This document shows positions 8,636 through 16,802 of a stretch of 29,716 bases of DNA, one piece after another. The notes below the pieces were generated by a model. That model did not search any database. It worked only from the letters and a program-made list of their open reading frames with translations, and was not told the origin of the DNA. Origin of the DNA: Deltaproteobacteria bacterium (lineage in GTDB: Bacteria > Desulfobacterota > Syntrophia > Syntrophales > UBA2210); assembly GCA_016935935.1 (NCBI GenBank), contig JAFGPZ010000317.1, forward strand, positions 1 to 29,716, given 5' to 3'. Position 1 is the stretch's first letter; every line of letters begins with the position of its first letter. A program made the translations under genes and the position numbers.

Positions 8636-10208
8636 TAAGCTTGAGGGGTCGGTCAGAAAGGTCGTAGCTGGCGGTTTCTTCATTTTTGTGGGAACAATCC
8701 TCGGGAACCTTTTTGGTTTCGGCGGCAAGGTGATTATTACGCGCCTGACGACCCCGGAGGCTTTTGGAGTTTTCTCCCTCTGCGTTGGTGTTGTGAGCCT
8801 GATCAACCTTTTCTCCAATTTCGGTCTTTCAATTGGTGTTGCGCGATACTCGGCCTTTTATCTGGGGCAGGGTGACAAGGAAACTGCACGGGCCATCATG
8901 CTGAGGCTTATGCGCATCGGGTTAGTGGCGAGCATCGCGATGTTATGCGTCTTCTATCTCTCCGCGACGGTTATAGGAAATAAGCTTTTTGGAGGGATCA
9001 CGGGCATAGGGCCGCTGCTTAAGATCGTCTTTCTCTCCATCCCGTTTGCCGTTTTTGTGGAGATGCTTGTTGGGACGGGCCGCGGACATGGAGATGGGCT
9101 GCCGAAAGTGCTTTTTATGGACATTGCGCGTAACGGGCTGTTTGTTGTTGCACTTGTTGTACTTATTCCGCTTGGATTATCGGATACAAGCATCATATGG
9201 GCATATGTCATCTCTGCGATCGCCACTGCGGTGCTTGCATTCGGATATGGGTCAAGGCGCTATGGATATGGTTTTTTTGAAACCTCAACCCAGCCGGTGC
9301 CTTTGCGGGAGATTCTCTATTTTTCTATTCCCATGGCAGTGCTGCCGATGATGTGGATGGTTCTCACATACGTGGACACGATAATGCTCGGCTATTACAT
9401 GAAGGCCGAAGACGTGGGATTCTATAACTCCGCATCCATACTCTCTCGTCTTTTTAACCCCATACTAACTGCCGCCGCGTTCATTTTTTTGCCGATTGCA
9501 ACGGGTCTGTTTGCGAGAAACTCACACGAAGAGTTCTCCCGTATTTACGAGATAATAACAAAATGGGTATTCGTCATATCAGTTCCTTTTGCAGCGGTGC
9601 TCTTCGTGTGCCACACCGAATTGCTCAGTCTCATTTTCGGAATTGACTTCGCTTTTGCGTCAGGTGCGCTCAGGATATTGGTTGTGGGGTTTGTTTTCTC
9701 AACTCTATTCAGCATGAACACACCTATGCTGACGGCTTCCGGGCATTCTCGCGAACAGATGATGGCGGCTGTCATTACGATGGCAACGAATGTCTTTCTC
9801 TGTGTTATTCTCATCCCGAGATACGGCATAAATGGGGCCGCTGTTGCAACATCCTTCTCAACGGCGGTATATAATGTCACCATCTCCTACATGCTTTTCA
9901 GGCATACGAAAATCGCCTCGTTCAGCATGGATTACGCAAAGACGATCATGGCCGCAGGGCTTGCGCTTGTTGTTGTGATGAGCATGGGATTTGTTGCTGA
10001 GGGCATGTTGCCGGCGTGGAGGATCGCATTAACCGGCGTTATATACTCCATCATTTTTCTCATATGCTTTTTGGGGTTTAAGTGCATTACTCTTTATGAT
10101 GTTATTATTCTAAATATGGTCGAGCAAAAGACGGGGAAAGACCTCTCTGCGCTCAAGGCGATAGTCATGAAATTTTCGGCAGAAAGGAGCAGCCAAAATG
10201 GCAAATAG
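8628..10208 (+). CDS. Wzx-type polysaccharide flippase (MOP/MATE-like exporter)
   Basis: A 526-aa inner-membrane protein with about 12-14 hydrophobic helices. The N-terminal pattern GGFFIFVGTILGNLFGFG followed by a segment like ITRLTTPEAFGVFSL is characteristic of the RfbX/Polysacc_synt family. It should flip undecaprenyl-pyrophosphate-linked repeat units to the periplasmic face for the polymerase encoded just before. The start is GTG at 8628, overlapping the polymerase stop by 8 bases behind a strong AAAGGAG, so the two are translationally coupled. Its 3' end overlaps the phosphodiesterase gene by 11 bases. Confidence 0.88.
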   Translation: MTDKLEGSVRKVVAGGFFIFVGTILGNLFGFGGKVIITRLTTPEAFGVFSLCVGVVSLINLFSNFGLSIGVARYSAFYLGQGDKETARAIMLRLMRIGLVASIAMLCVFYLSATVIGNKLFGGITGIGPLLKIVFLSIPFAVFVEMLVGTGRGHGDGLPKVLFMDIARNGLFVVALVVLIPLGLSDTSIIWAYVISAIATAVLAFGYGSRRYGYGFFETSTQPVPLREILYFSIPMAVLPMMWMVLTYVDTIMLGYYMKAEDVGFYNSASILSRLFNPILTAAAFIFLPIATGLFARNSHEEFSRIYEIITKWVFVISVPFAAVLFVCHTELLSLIFGIDFAFASGALRILVVGFVFSTLFSMNTPMLTASGHSREQMMAAVITMATNVFLCVILIPRYGINGAAVATSFSTAVYNVTISYMLFRHTKIASFSMDYAKTIMAAGLALVVVMSMGFVAEGMLPAWRIALTGVIYSIIFLICFLGFKCITLYDVIILNMVEQKTGKDLSALKAIVMKFSAERSSQNGK

Positions 10209-11730
10209 GCTTTTTCTTATAGGGGTGGACGGAGCAACGATGGATATCATCGCCCCTCTTGCGAAGGACGGGCAATTGCCTAATTTTGCCCGGCTCATAA
10301 GCGAAGGCTCAAGCGGACTGTTAGCCTCCACGGTTCCTTGTATCAGCCCCGTTGCCTGGACTTCTTTTTCAACAGGTATGAACCCGGGCAAGCATGGCAT
10401 TTATGATTTTACGAATCGCATACCGGGAAAATATGCGTTCACCATGTCTTCAGCCCTTGGACGGAAAACCAAACCCCTCTGGGTGATGTTGAGCGAGGCG
10501 AAAAAGACAGTGTCCGTCATAGGCTGTATGCTCACTTATCCCCCGGATCCTGTTAATGGCGTAATGATCTCGGGGCCAGGAACTCCGAGCCGAAAGGGCT
10601 TACCCGTGGTTGAGGATTACACCTATCCCATGGGCCTCAGCGCTCAAATAACAAATGATCTCGGCCCATATAAAACTGTTTTAGACATCAATCCCCGTAA
10701 AATCGACGCTGTCCTCAAAGACAAGATCATGGAACTGGTCCGTTACCGTGTGAAGATGAGCAGGTATTTCATGTCGAAGCACTTGTCTGATTTCAACATG
10801 CTTTTTTTCGGCGAGACGGATGTGGCATCACATTTCTTCTGGCACGACCGCGAATTCATCCATGATATTTACAAGGCCGTCGATTCATGCTTAGGTGAGG
10901 TGATGGCAATCCCTGAGTCAAATGTCTTTCTGATGTCAGACCACGGCTTTTCGGAAAGACGCAAAGTGTTTTTCATTGACAAGTGGCTCAAATCCAAGGG
11001 TTATTTATCTCGTCGCTCGAAGAAATTAGGTGCTCGTCTTCGCCGAATCATCTCAAAAAAGCCTCCTCACGAGGACTACCTCAACCGAATCATATGGAAA
11101 GACACGAAGGCTTTTACGGCGCTCTCGTCAGCCGGTAATATATTTTTAAACATCAAGGACCGTGAGCCAGAAGGCATCCTAACTCCTGATGAGTGCGAAA
11201 AAACTCTTGCCTCGTTGGTCTCGGACCTCGAAGGTCTTGCCGACCCGGACACCGGGGCAGCCCTGATCCGCAAGGCATACAGGAAAAAAGATGCCTTCAC
11301 GGGCAACGATCTCTCAAACGCACCGGATGTAACGCTTGCATTCAACGAAGGGTATGGAGCAGGAATGCCCACAATCGAGGACATGGAGACAGGAGACAGC
11401 ATCATAGCCGATTCCCTTTACTGGAAAGGCGATCACCACAAAGACGGCGTCTTCATGGCGTGGGGCCCTGACGTACGCATCGGACATACGCTTAGTGGGG
11501 CGGCTATCATCGACGTGGCTCCCACAATCCTCTATTCCTTTGGACTACCTGTATTCAAGGCCATGGACGGAAAGGTCCTTGATGACGCATTCAGCCCCGA
11601 GTTTGTTTCATCCAACCCGGTAGCCATGACCAATGCTGACCTTGGCAAGGGTGCTGATGGACGCGACCTCACCGCAGCTGAGAACGAATACATCGCAAAT
11701 GTCCTCCGAAACCTCGGATATCTTGAGTAG
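10198..11730 (+). CDS. Alkaline phosphatase superfamily phosphodiesterase/nucleotide pyrophosphatase (AP2179-like)
   Basis: 510 aa with no signal peptide or membrane segment apparent, so probably cytoplasmic. Motifs of the type I phosphodiesterase/NPP fold are present in order: LFLIGVDGAT (metal Asp11), a nucleophile region AWTSFSTG (Thr55 or Ser56), GKHGIYDF (His66), GETDVASHFFWHD near residues 205-216 (metal Asp and His), LMSDHGF near 245 (metal Asp-His), and GDHHKDGVF near 412 (metal His). Such proteins hydrolyse phosphodiesters or phosphomonoesters. Related genes recur in polysaccharide clusters, but the substrate is unknown. The start has AAAGGAG at 10183-10189 and overlaps the flippase gene by 11 bases. 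A lipid-linked phosphate or phosphoglycan substituent would fit the context (inference). Confidence 0.82.
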   Translation: MANRLFLIGVDGATMDIIAPLAKDGQLPNFARLISEGSSGLLASTVPCISPVAWTSFSTGMNPGKHGIYDFTNRIPGKYAFTMSSALGRKTKPLWVMLSEAKKTVSVIGCMLTYPPDPVNGVMISGPGTPSRKGLPVVEDYTYPMGLSAQITNDLGPYKTVLDINPRKIDAVLKDKIMELVRYRVKMSRYFMSKHLSDFNMLFFGETDVASHFFWHDREFIHDIYKAVDSCLGEVMAIPESNVFLMSDHGFSERRKVFFIDKWLKSKGYLSRRSKKLGARLRRIISKKPPHEDYLNRIIWKDTKAFTALSSAGNIFLNIKDREPEGILTPDECEKTLASLVSDLEGLADPDTGAALIRKAYRKKDAFTGNDLSNAPDVTLAFNEGYGAGMPTIEDMETGDSIIADSLYWKGDHHKDGVFMAWGPDVRIGHTLSGAAIIDVAPTILYSFGLPVFKAMDGKVLDDAFSPEFVSSNPVAMTNADLGKGADGRDLTAAENEYIANVLRNLGYLE

Positions 11731-11735
11731 GCATT

Positions 11736-14027
11736 ATGTTCAAGGAGATGAAGAAAAACATAATCGACCTTATGCGGTTTTTGCTCTGGACCGTAATCCG
11801 CAACTTCCTCTTGTTTTTTGGGCCGGATCTCATCTCCACGATCGAGTCCTTCTTTGCAAAGGTGGCATATAAGGTTCAGCGTGGCAAACGCCATGTCGTA
11901 CGTGAGGAGTTGATCAAGTCATATGGCTCAGCATTGGACAAGGAGCAGATTGAGCAGATTGTCAAAAATAGCTTCCGCCTGTACGTGGGATTTCATGTCA
12001 GAGACATGTATCTGTCCAAAATTACGCCTAAGACGGTCGAGAGCTATCTTCCGGTCGAGGGCATTCAGTACCTTGACGAGTCGCTGAAAAAGGGGAAGGG
12101 CGCTGTTATTGTCAACCCACATTTTGGTCCTTATCTACTTATCATGCCAGCCCTGGGGCACAGGGGATATAAGGTTAACCAGATTGCTCTCCATGCGGAT
12201 ACGCCGGAGGGCAGAACCTGGCTTGACCAGAAGGTCTACGACATCAAGTTCGCAAATATCCAGGGGAGAATGCCAGCGAAGTTTATTAACCTTGCCAAAA
12301 GGGCGAATGTGCGTGAAGCTATGCGGGTTCTCCAAAAGAATGAAATCGTATTGTTGCCTTCCACGGGTCGCGAAGGGCTTGGATGGGTAGATGTGAAATT
12401 TATGAATCGTACGGCAACGTTAAATACGGGCGCGATAAAAATGGCGCAATCCACTGGCGCAAGCCTATTGCCCGTTTTCCTTGTAGAAGAAAAACCGTTT
12501 GCCCGCGTGATTATAGAAAAACCAATTGTAACCGAAGACCGACCAATCGAAGAAATATTGCAGGAATATGCGGATCTGATGAGCAGTTATATCGAACGAA
12601 GGCCGGAACATTTTTGTATGTATCTCCATGAAATGTTCATACACAGACACTGGGATGACCATCCGTTTTTCCCGGAGCCGAGGGTGAAGAATGCGATAGA
12701 CATTGTTATCGCGGGCGGGGGGATTGCGGGCCTCACGATTGGTGGTGTGCTCAGCGAAAAGGGGGACCGTTGTACGATTATCGAAAAAAGCAGTGAGACC
12801 GGGGGATTATCACGGAGCCTTAAATGGGGAGGCATAACCTTTGATCTTGGCCCGCATTTTCTGTTCATGGAAAATTATCCCGATGCGGTCGGACATGTGC
12901 GCAAGACGCTTGATAATAAGGTCAAAGAACTCGACTTCAAGATCGGGATTTACTTTCGAGGTTATTACTACCCATGGCCACCCAAGATGCTGAAGATGCT
13001 CTTTCGCTTTCCCCTCAGCGTGACGCTCCACCACCTGCTTGCTCCGTTCAGGCGCAAACAGCTCATGGATGAAAGCTATCGTTGTGGTTTATCTTCACGT
13101 CACGGGCAGTATCTCTATGACGATTTCTTCGAACCGTACATATTTAAGAAGGTGAGCGTTCCGGGCTCCGAACTCCATATCGAATGGTGGCTGAAACCAC
13201 CAAGGGATTTCAGCCGCCCCGACTGGCGCAGTGACACCATGATCATGAACTCTAAGACGGGGCGATTCGCCGAGATAGGAATGCTTGTACGCAAGGCCTT
13301 CATGCCGGGCCAATCACGTGTCCTCTATCCAACGGAGGGAATCCACGCTATCCCCGACAGCATGAGGAAAAAATATAAAGGGGTCATAAAGACAAATACA
13401 AAAATCACATCCCTTGAGATTATCGGTGGCCATGTAACAGCCGCTATTACCGACACGGGCGAAAAACTTCCCTGCGCGCGACTGGTATGGACTGCTCCGA
13501 TTACGGATCTTGCTTCCCTTTTGAATTATCCACAATCAGATCTGAAATATATTCCCCTTATGCTTGCCTTTGTTAACATTAAGGAAAAGGCAAATCGTGG
13601 AGATTACCTCTATGTATATTATGGTGATCAAGACGTTTTGTTCAACCGTGCATATTTCCCGGCGAGTATATCGGAGGATTTTGTGCCGGCGGACAAAGAT
13701 GGCATCTGCCTTGAGATGAACCCGTGCATTGACCCTGTTTTTAAGGATACAGAGAAACTAAAAAGGCGTCTTTTAAAAGACATAGAGAAGGTCGGCATTT
13801 GTTCAGCAGGAGATGTAGATGAAATAAAACTTGTCCGAATGGAGAACGCATATCCACTGTATTCTCTTGATTATATTGAACAATTGAATGCACTTCTCGA
13901 TCATGTACGAAAAATAAAAAACATTTATATCTGTGGCCGGACAGGCGCATTTTACAATGCCCTTACGGATAGCACTGTTAAATCGGCCATCGATACCGCC
14001 AGTGCGATACTGGAATCTCAAAATTAA
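11736..14027 (+). CDS. Fusion: LpxL/HtrB-like acyltransferase domain plus FAD-dependent amine oxidase/UGM-like domain
   Basis: 763 aa in two parts. Residues 1 to about 310 resemble the lauroyl/myristoyl acyltransferase family: N-terminal hydrophobic anchor, GKGAVIVNPHFGPY with His129, and TATLNTGAIKMAQSTGASLLPVF. The acidic residue of HX4(D/E) is Leu134. Residues from about 320 form a Rossmann FAD domain: IAGGGIAGL (GxGxxG at 327-332), then Glu in IIEKS, GGLSRS, FDLGPHFLF, and a C-terminal FAD tail motif CGRTGAFYNALTDS near 734. This matches COG1232-type oxidases and UDP-galactopyranose mutase relatives. The two domains are joined in one uninterrupted frame. The likely role is redox or isomerising chemistry on a membrane lipid or lipid-linked sugar together with acyl transfer (inference). 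GC falls from about position 13500 onward, inside the FAD domain. The start lies 5 bases after the upstream stop. Confidence 0.8.
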   Translation: MFKEMKKNIIDLMRFLLWTVIRNFLLFFGPDLISTIESFFAKVAYKVQRGKRHVVREELIKSYGSALDKEQIEQIVKNSFRLYVGFHVRDMYLSKITPKTVESYLPVEGIQYLDESLKKGKGAVIVNPHFGPYLLIMPALGHRGYKVNQIALHADTPEGRTWLDQKVYDIKFANIQGRMPAKFINLAKRANVREAMRVLQKNEIVLLPSTGREGLGWVDVKFMNRTATLNTGAIKMAQSTGASLLPVFLVEEKPFARVIIEKPIVTEDRPIEEILQEYADLMSSYIERRPEHFCMYLHEMFIHRHWDDHPFFPEPRVKNAIDIVIAGGGIAGLTIGGVLSEKGDRCTIIEKSSETGGLSRSLKWGGITFDLGPHFLFMENYPDAVGHVRKTLDNKVKELDFKIGIYFRGYYYPWPPKMLKMLFRFPLSVTLHHLLAPFRRKQLMDESYRCGLSSRHGQYLYDDFFEPYIFKKVSVPGSELHIEWWLKPPRDFSRPDWRSDTMIMNSKTGRFAEIGMLVRKAFMPGQSRVLYPTEGIHAIPDSMRKKYKGVIKTNTKITSLEIIGGHVTAAITDTGEKLPCARLVWTAPITDLASLLNYPQSDLKYIPLMLAFVNIKEKANRGDYLYVYYGDQDVLFNRAYFPASISEDFVPADKDGICLEMNPCIDPVFKDTEKLKRRLLKDIEKVGICSAGDVDEIKLVRMENAYPLYSLDYIEQLNALLDHVRKIKNIYICGRTGAFYNALTDSTVKSAIDTASAILESQN

Positions 14028-14257
14028 TATTACAATCAAAATTAACGGTTTGGAGCTATCGGGATGAGTCACTTGATTCCTGGCTATTTCAGGCGGTCTC
14101 CCTATCGAGACAGCTAAGAACCGTAATCCAATCAAGAAAAGTGTAAGACACAATACGGTAGTCTTGTGAAGTATCCTTTTGGGGTGACGGTAAGGATCCG
14201 AAAGGTTCAAAGCAGATTGCGAAACACATAACCTTTAAATATCGATGGGATTTTCGA
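14028..14257 (+). other. 230-base intergenic region with two possible hairpins
   Basis: No gene is seen. Short inverted repeats are ATCCTT/AAGGAT (14173-14178 with 14192-14197) and AAAGGTT/AACCTTT (14201-14207 with 14230-14236), the latter ending about 20 bases before the next start. They could be leader or attenuation structures or chance. This is one of the few breaks in the + strand gene string, so it could hold a promoter, but I see no convincing -35/-10 pair. Confidence 0.3.
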
Positions 14258-15259
14258 GTGTCTGTTATTAAAGATATTTTTCTCTGGCTATACTGGCATC
14301 CACTAAAGACGCTGATACAGAAGATTCCGGTAAGACTTGCTTACGGAATAGGGCGGCTGGGAGGGAGGATGCTGTACATTGTGGCTGTCCGAAGAAGGCA
14401 TGATATTGAACGAGAATACAGGTTAATCGTTAGCAATGCCACTCTGTCATCCATGGAGAGGAGTGTAAAAAATACATTTATAAACAGGTGTTTGAGCGAA
14501 ATTGAAATGATGCTCTACTCCGAAATAAATGAAAAAAATATTCACCAATTTGTAACCTGTTCGTCTTTTGATACTCTCGAAAAGGCTCTCAGTGTTGGAA
14601 AAGGCGTTATGCTACTTTTTGCCCATTTCGGACCCAATCAAATGGTGATGCCCGCAATCGGATATAGTGGTTATAGAATGTGCCAGATGAGTGCCCCTGC
14701 CACAGTGTGGCTTGAAAAACTGCCAAACAGGAGATTCAGCGACATGGAGAAACTGTCCCTGCAATTAAGATGGGCTCAGGAACTATCCTTGCCTGTGACA
14801 CATATAAACATCTTCGGCTCTCTTAGGCGTGTGCTATCATGCCTGAAACAGAATGAGATACTCGGGGTTGCCATCGACGGAGGCGGGGGTAAGGAACGGA
14901 TAGAGATAAAACTTATGGATAAACCAGCTCTGTTTGCTATTGGTGCCGCAAATCTTGCCATTCGAACCGGGTGCGTCATTTTACCAACATTTATGGTACG
15001 GACAAAAAGCGGTCCCAGCCAGATGATCATTCTGTCTGCCATTCATCCACCTGCCAATGCCTCACAGGGTGATGCAATCCGATCGGTCACCCAGGAATTT
15101 GCTGACCGAATGACGCAATTTGTTCGAGAATATCCTGATCATTATCTGGATTTTATGGTACTTCGTCGGCATATGAATCAACTTGGAGAACCGCCATTAT
15201 TTATTGATAAGGACAAATCCGATGGCATCGATTATATTTATTACCCCTACACCGCCTGA
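14258..15259 (+). CDS. LpxL/HtrB-like acyltransferase homologue 2
   Basis: 333 aa. The N-terminal hydrophobic/amphipathic anchor is followed by KGVMLLFAHFGPNQ, where His123 aligns with the catalytic His and the HX4(D/E) acid is Gln128. Later come an AIDGGGG loop and KPALFAIGAANLAIRTGCVILPTF, matching the family's segment of the type FFG..a.t..G.a.lA..tGa.vvP. Family enzymes transfer acyl chains from ACP to lipid A precursors at the inner membrane. Without the acid, the acceptor or chemistry may differ. The start is GTG at 14258 with a weak GGGA upstream. The 3' end overlaps the next gene by 38 bases, indicating coupling. GC is clearly lower than in the flanking genes. Confidence 0.78.
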   Translation: MSVIKDIFLWLYWHPLKTLIQKIPVRLAYGIGRLGGRMLYIVAVRRRHDIEREYRLIVSNATLSSMERSVKNTFINRCLSEIEMMLYSEINEKNIHQFVTCSSFDTLEKALSVGKGVMLLFAHFGPNQMVMPAIGYSGYRMCQMSAPATVWLEKLPNRRFSDMEKLSLQLRWAQELSLPVTHINIFGSLRRVLSCLKQNEILGVAIDGGGGKERIEIKLMDKPALFAIGAANLAIRTGCVILPTFMVRTKSGPSQMIILSAIHPPANASQGDAIRSVTQEFADRMTQFVREYPDHYLDFMVLRRHMNQLGEPPLFIDKDKSDGIDYIYYPYTA

Positions 15260-16802
15260 TATCAGTGCGTTTGGCGTCCGAAGCCTCTCTGCTTTTCTGA
15301 GACGGGCGGGACATCATACCCGGCTCGTTTTTTTACCGGGGAGCGCCGGTCTGTTAAGTGAAGGCGGCGAATTTGTTTATCACTACGAAGAAAAAATCAT
15401 AGAGCAACTCATTAAGCTTTGTAAAGGATTTGATTTTATAGGAATATCTTTTATGACCTATTATTTGGACCGGGCAATCCAGATAACACAGGCCGTGAAA
15501 AAAAATCTTAATGCTCCCGTGATTTGGGGTGGCATCCATGCTACCTGCAAACCTGAAGAGGCTCTTTTGTATGCAGATATGGTCTGCGTTGGAGAAGGCG
15601 AAACCGCATTGGCGGCGCTCTTAAATGGTGAAAAGGAGGTTCCCGGAATCTGGCGAAAAGATGAATTATCTGTAGTACAAACGGGGACCGCCCCTCTCAT
15701 TAAGTCTTTAGACAGTCTCCCATTTTTTGATTTTTCGAACAAGGATCATTTTATTTTTAATCCGGAAAATATGAGCGTTGAGCCTCTTACCGACAGCCTG
15801 TTCGAACGTGCACTTCCACTTTTACCATATCACGGGAGTAAACTAATGAGGGCTTTTCGAATTATGACCGACCGTGGATGCCCACATCACTGTCATTATT
15901 GTAATGTGCCGTTTATCAAGAGACTGTATGAAAACGGAGAAATTCCCTATTTTCGGCATCGAAGTGTCGCGAATGTTATTGAAGAACTTGAATCGGTTCT
16001 TGTGCGGTTTCCTTTTATTAAAGCCATTCAGTTTTTCGATGATACTTTTTTTGCAAGGCCTATGGGTTGGCTTACCGAGTTTGCTTCTTCTTATCGTGAT
16101 CGTATCAGGCTTCCTTTTTACTGCCAGGCGAGCCCGACAACCATTTCTCGAGGCAAACTCGATATCCTCATAGAGGCTGGCATGGTCTATGTGGAGATGG
16201 GAATTCAGACCGGAAGCAAAAAGGTTCGGTTCTTATACAACCGTAAAGAAACTTCCCAGCAGATTATAGATAGTGCAAAAATGATTCATGCAAAATTGCC
16301 TAGGCTGCTGCCGCCTGATTATCATGTCATTATTGACAGCCCATGGGAAAACAGAGATGATCTTTTTGAAACGATACTGTTGTTGAGGCAAATTCCCAAA
16401 CCTTTCGGACTTGCTATTGCCAGCCTCGTTCTTTTCCCAGGAACGGAGTTATACCGTCGTGCGTTAGCTGATAGACTCATCAATGATGAACTAAAAGAAA
16501 TCGCACGCAGGCCATTTTATATTGCCCCAAAGAAAAGCTATATGCATTTTCTTTTATATCTCCTGACATTTCAGCATGTACCTGACTGGCTGTCCAATAT
16601 ACTTTTGAAAGATCATATCATAAAATTTTGTGAAAGCAGAGAACTTTCCGGTTTTTACAAAACTGCCTATATTGCAGGGGAAGCAATCCGGTTTGCCGAC
16701 AAAGGACTGAGAGCCATTGTTCGCGGTGATCTAAACAGGATCTTCAGTTTTTTAAAACGGCAACGAATCAAGGATCCTGTGGTTGCAGGAAGAAAAGCAT
16801 AA
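15222..16802 (+). CDS. B12-binding-domain radical SAM enzyme 1
   Basis: 526 aa. The N-terminal cobalamin-binding-type Rossmann domain (FITPTPPDISAFGVRSL, then PVIWGGIHATCKPEEA and ADMVCVGEGE) precedes a radical SAM barrel with RGCPHHCHYC (C220, C224, C227), the CX3CX2C 4Fe-4S/SAM motif. The barrel continues through FFDDTFFAR and EMGIQTGSKKVRFL. The lower-ligand motif DxHxxG is absent, as in many BchE/HpnP-type proteins. Such enzymes methylate or rearrange unactivated carbons of lipids, antibiotics or cofactors. I chose the ATG at 15222, behind AAGGA at 15209-15213. With this start the cysteines fall at exactly the residue numbers of the next gene's protein. It overlaps the acyltransferase-like gene by 38 bases. 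The substrate is unknown; a membrane lipid is the best guess from context. Confidence 0.86.
   Translation: MASIIFITPTPPDISAFGVRSLSAFLRRAGHHTRLVFLPGSAGLLSEGGEFVYHYEEKIIEQLIKLCKGFDFIGISFMTYYLDRAIQITQAVKKNLNAPVIWGGIHATCKPEEALLYADMVCVGEGETALAALLNGEKEVPGIWRKDELSVVQTGTAPLIKSLDSLPFFDFSNKDHFIFNPENMSVEPLTDSLFERALPLLPYHGSKLMRAFRIMTDRGCPHHCHYCNVPFIKRLYENGEIPYFRHRSVANVIEELESVLVRFPFIKAIQFFDDTFFARPMGWLTEFASSYRDRIRLPFYCQASPTTISRGKLDILIEAGMVYVEMGIQTGSKKVRFLYNRKETSQQIIDSAKMIHAKLPRLLPPDYHVIIDSPWENRDDLFETILLLRQIPKPFGLAIASLVLFPGTELYRRALADRLINDELKEIARRPFYIAPKKSYMHFLLYLLTFQHVPDWLSNILLKDHIIKFCESRELSGFYKTAYIAGEAIRFADKGLRAIVRGDLNRIFSFLKRQRIKDPVVAGRKA

Noticed and set aside
14096..14111. GTCTC/GAGAC inverted repeat as operator or terminator
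   Set aside because: Five-base arms with no T-run and no second copy; expected by chance.
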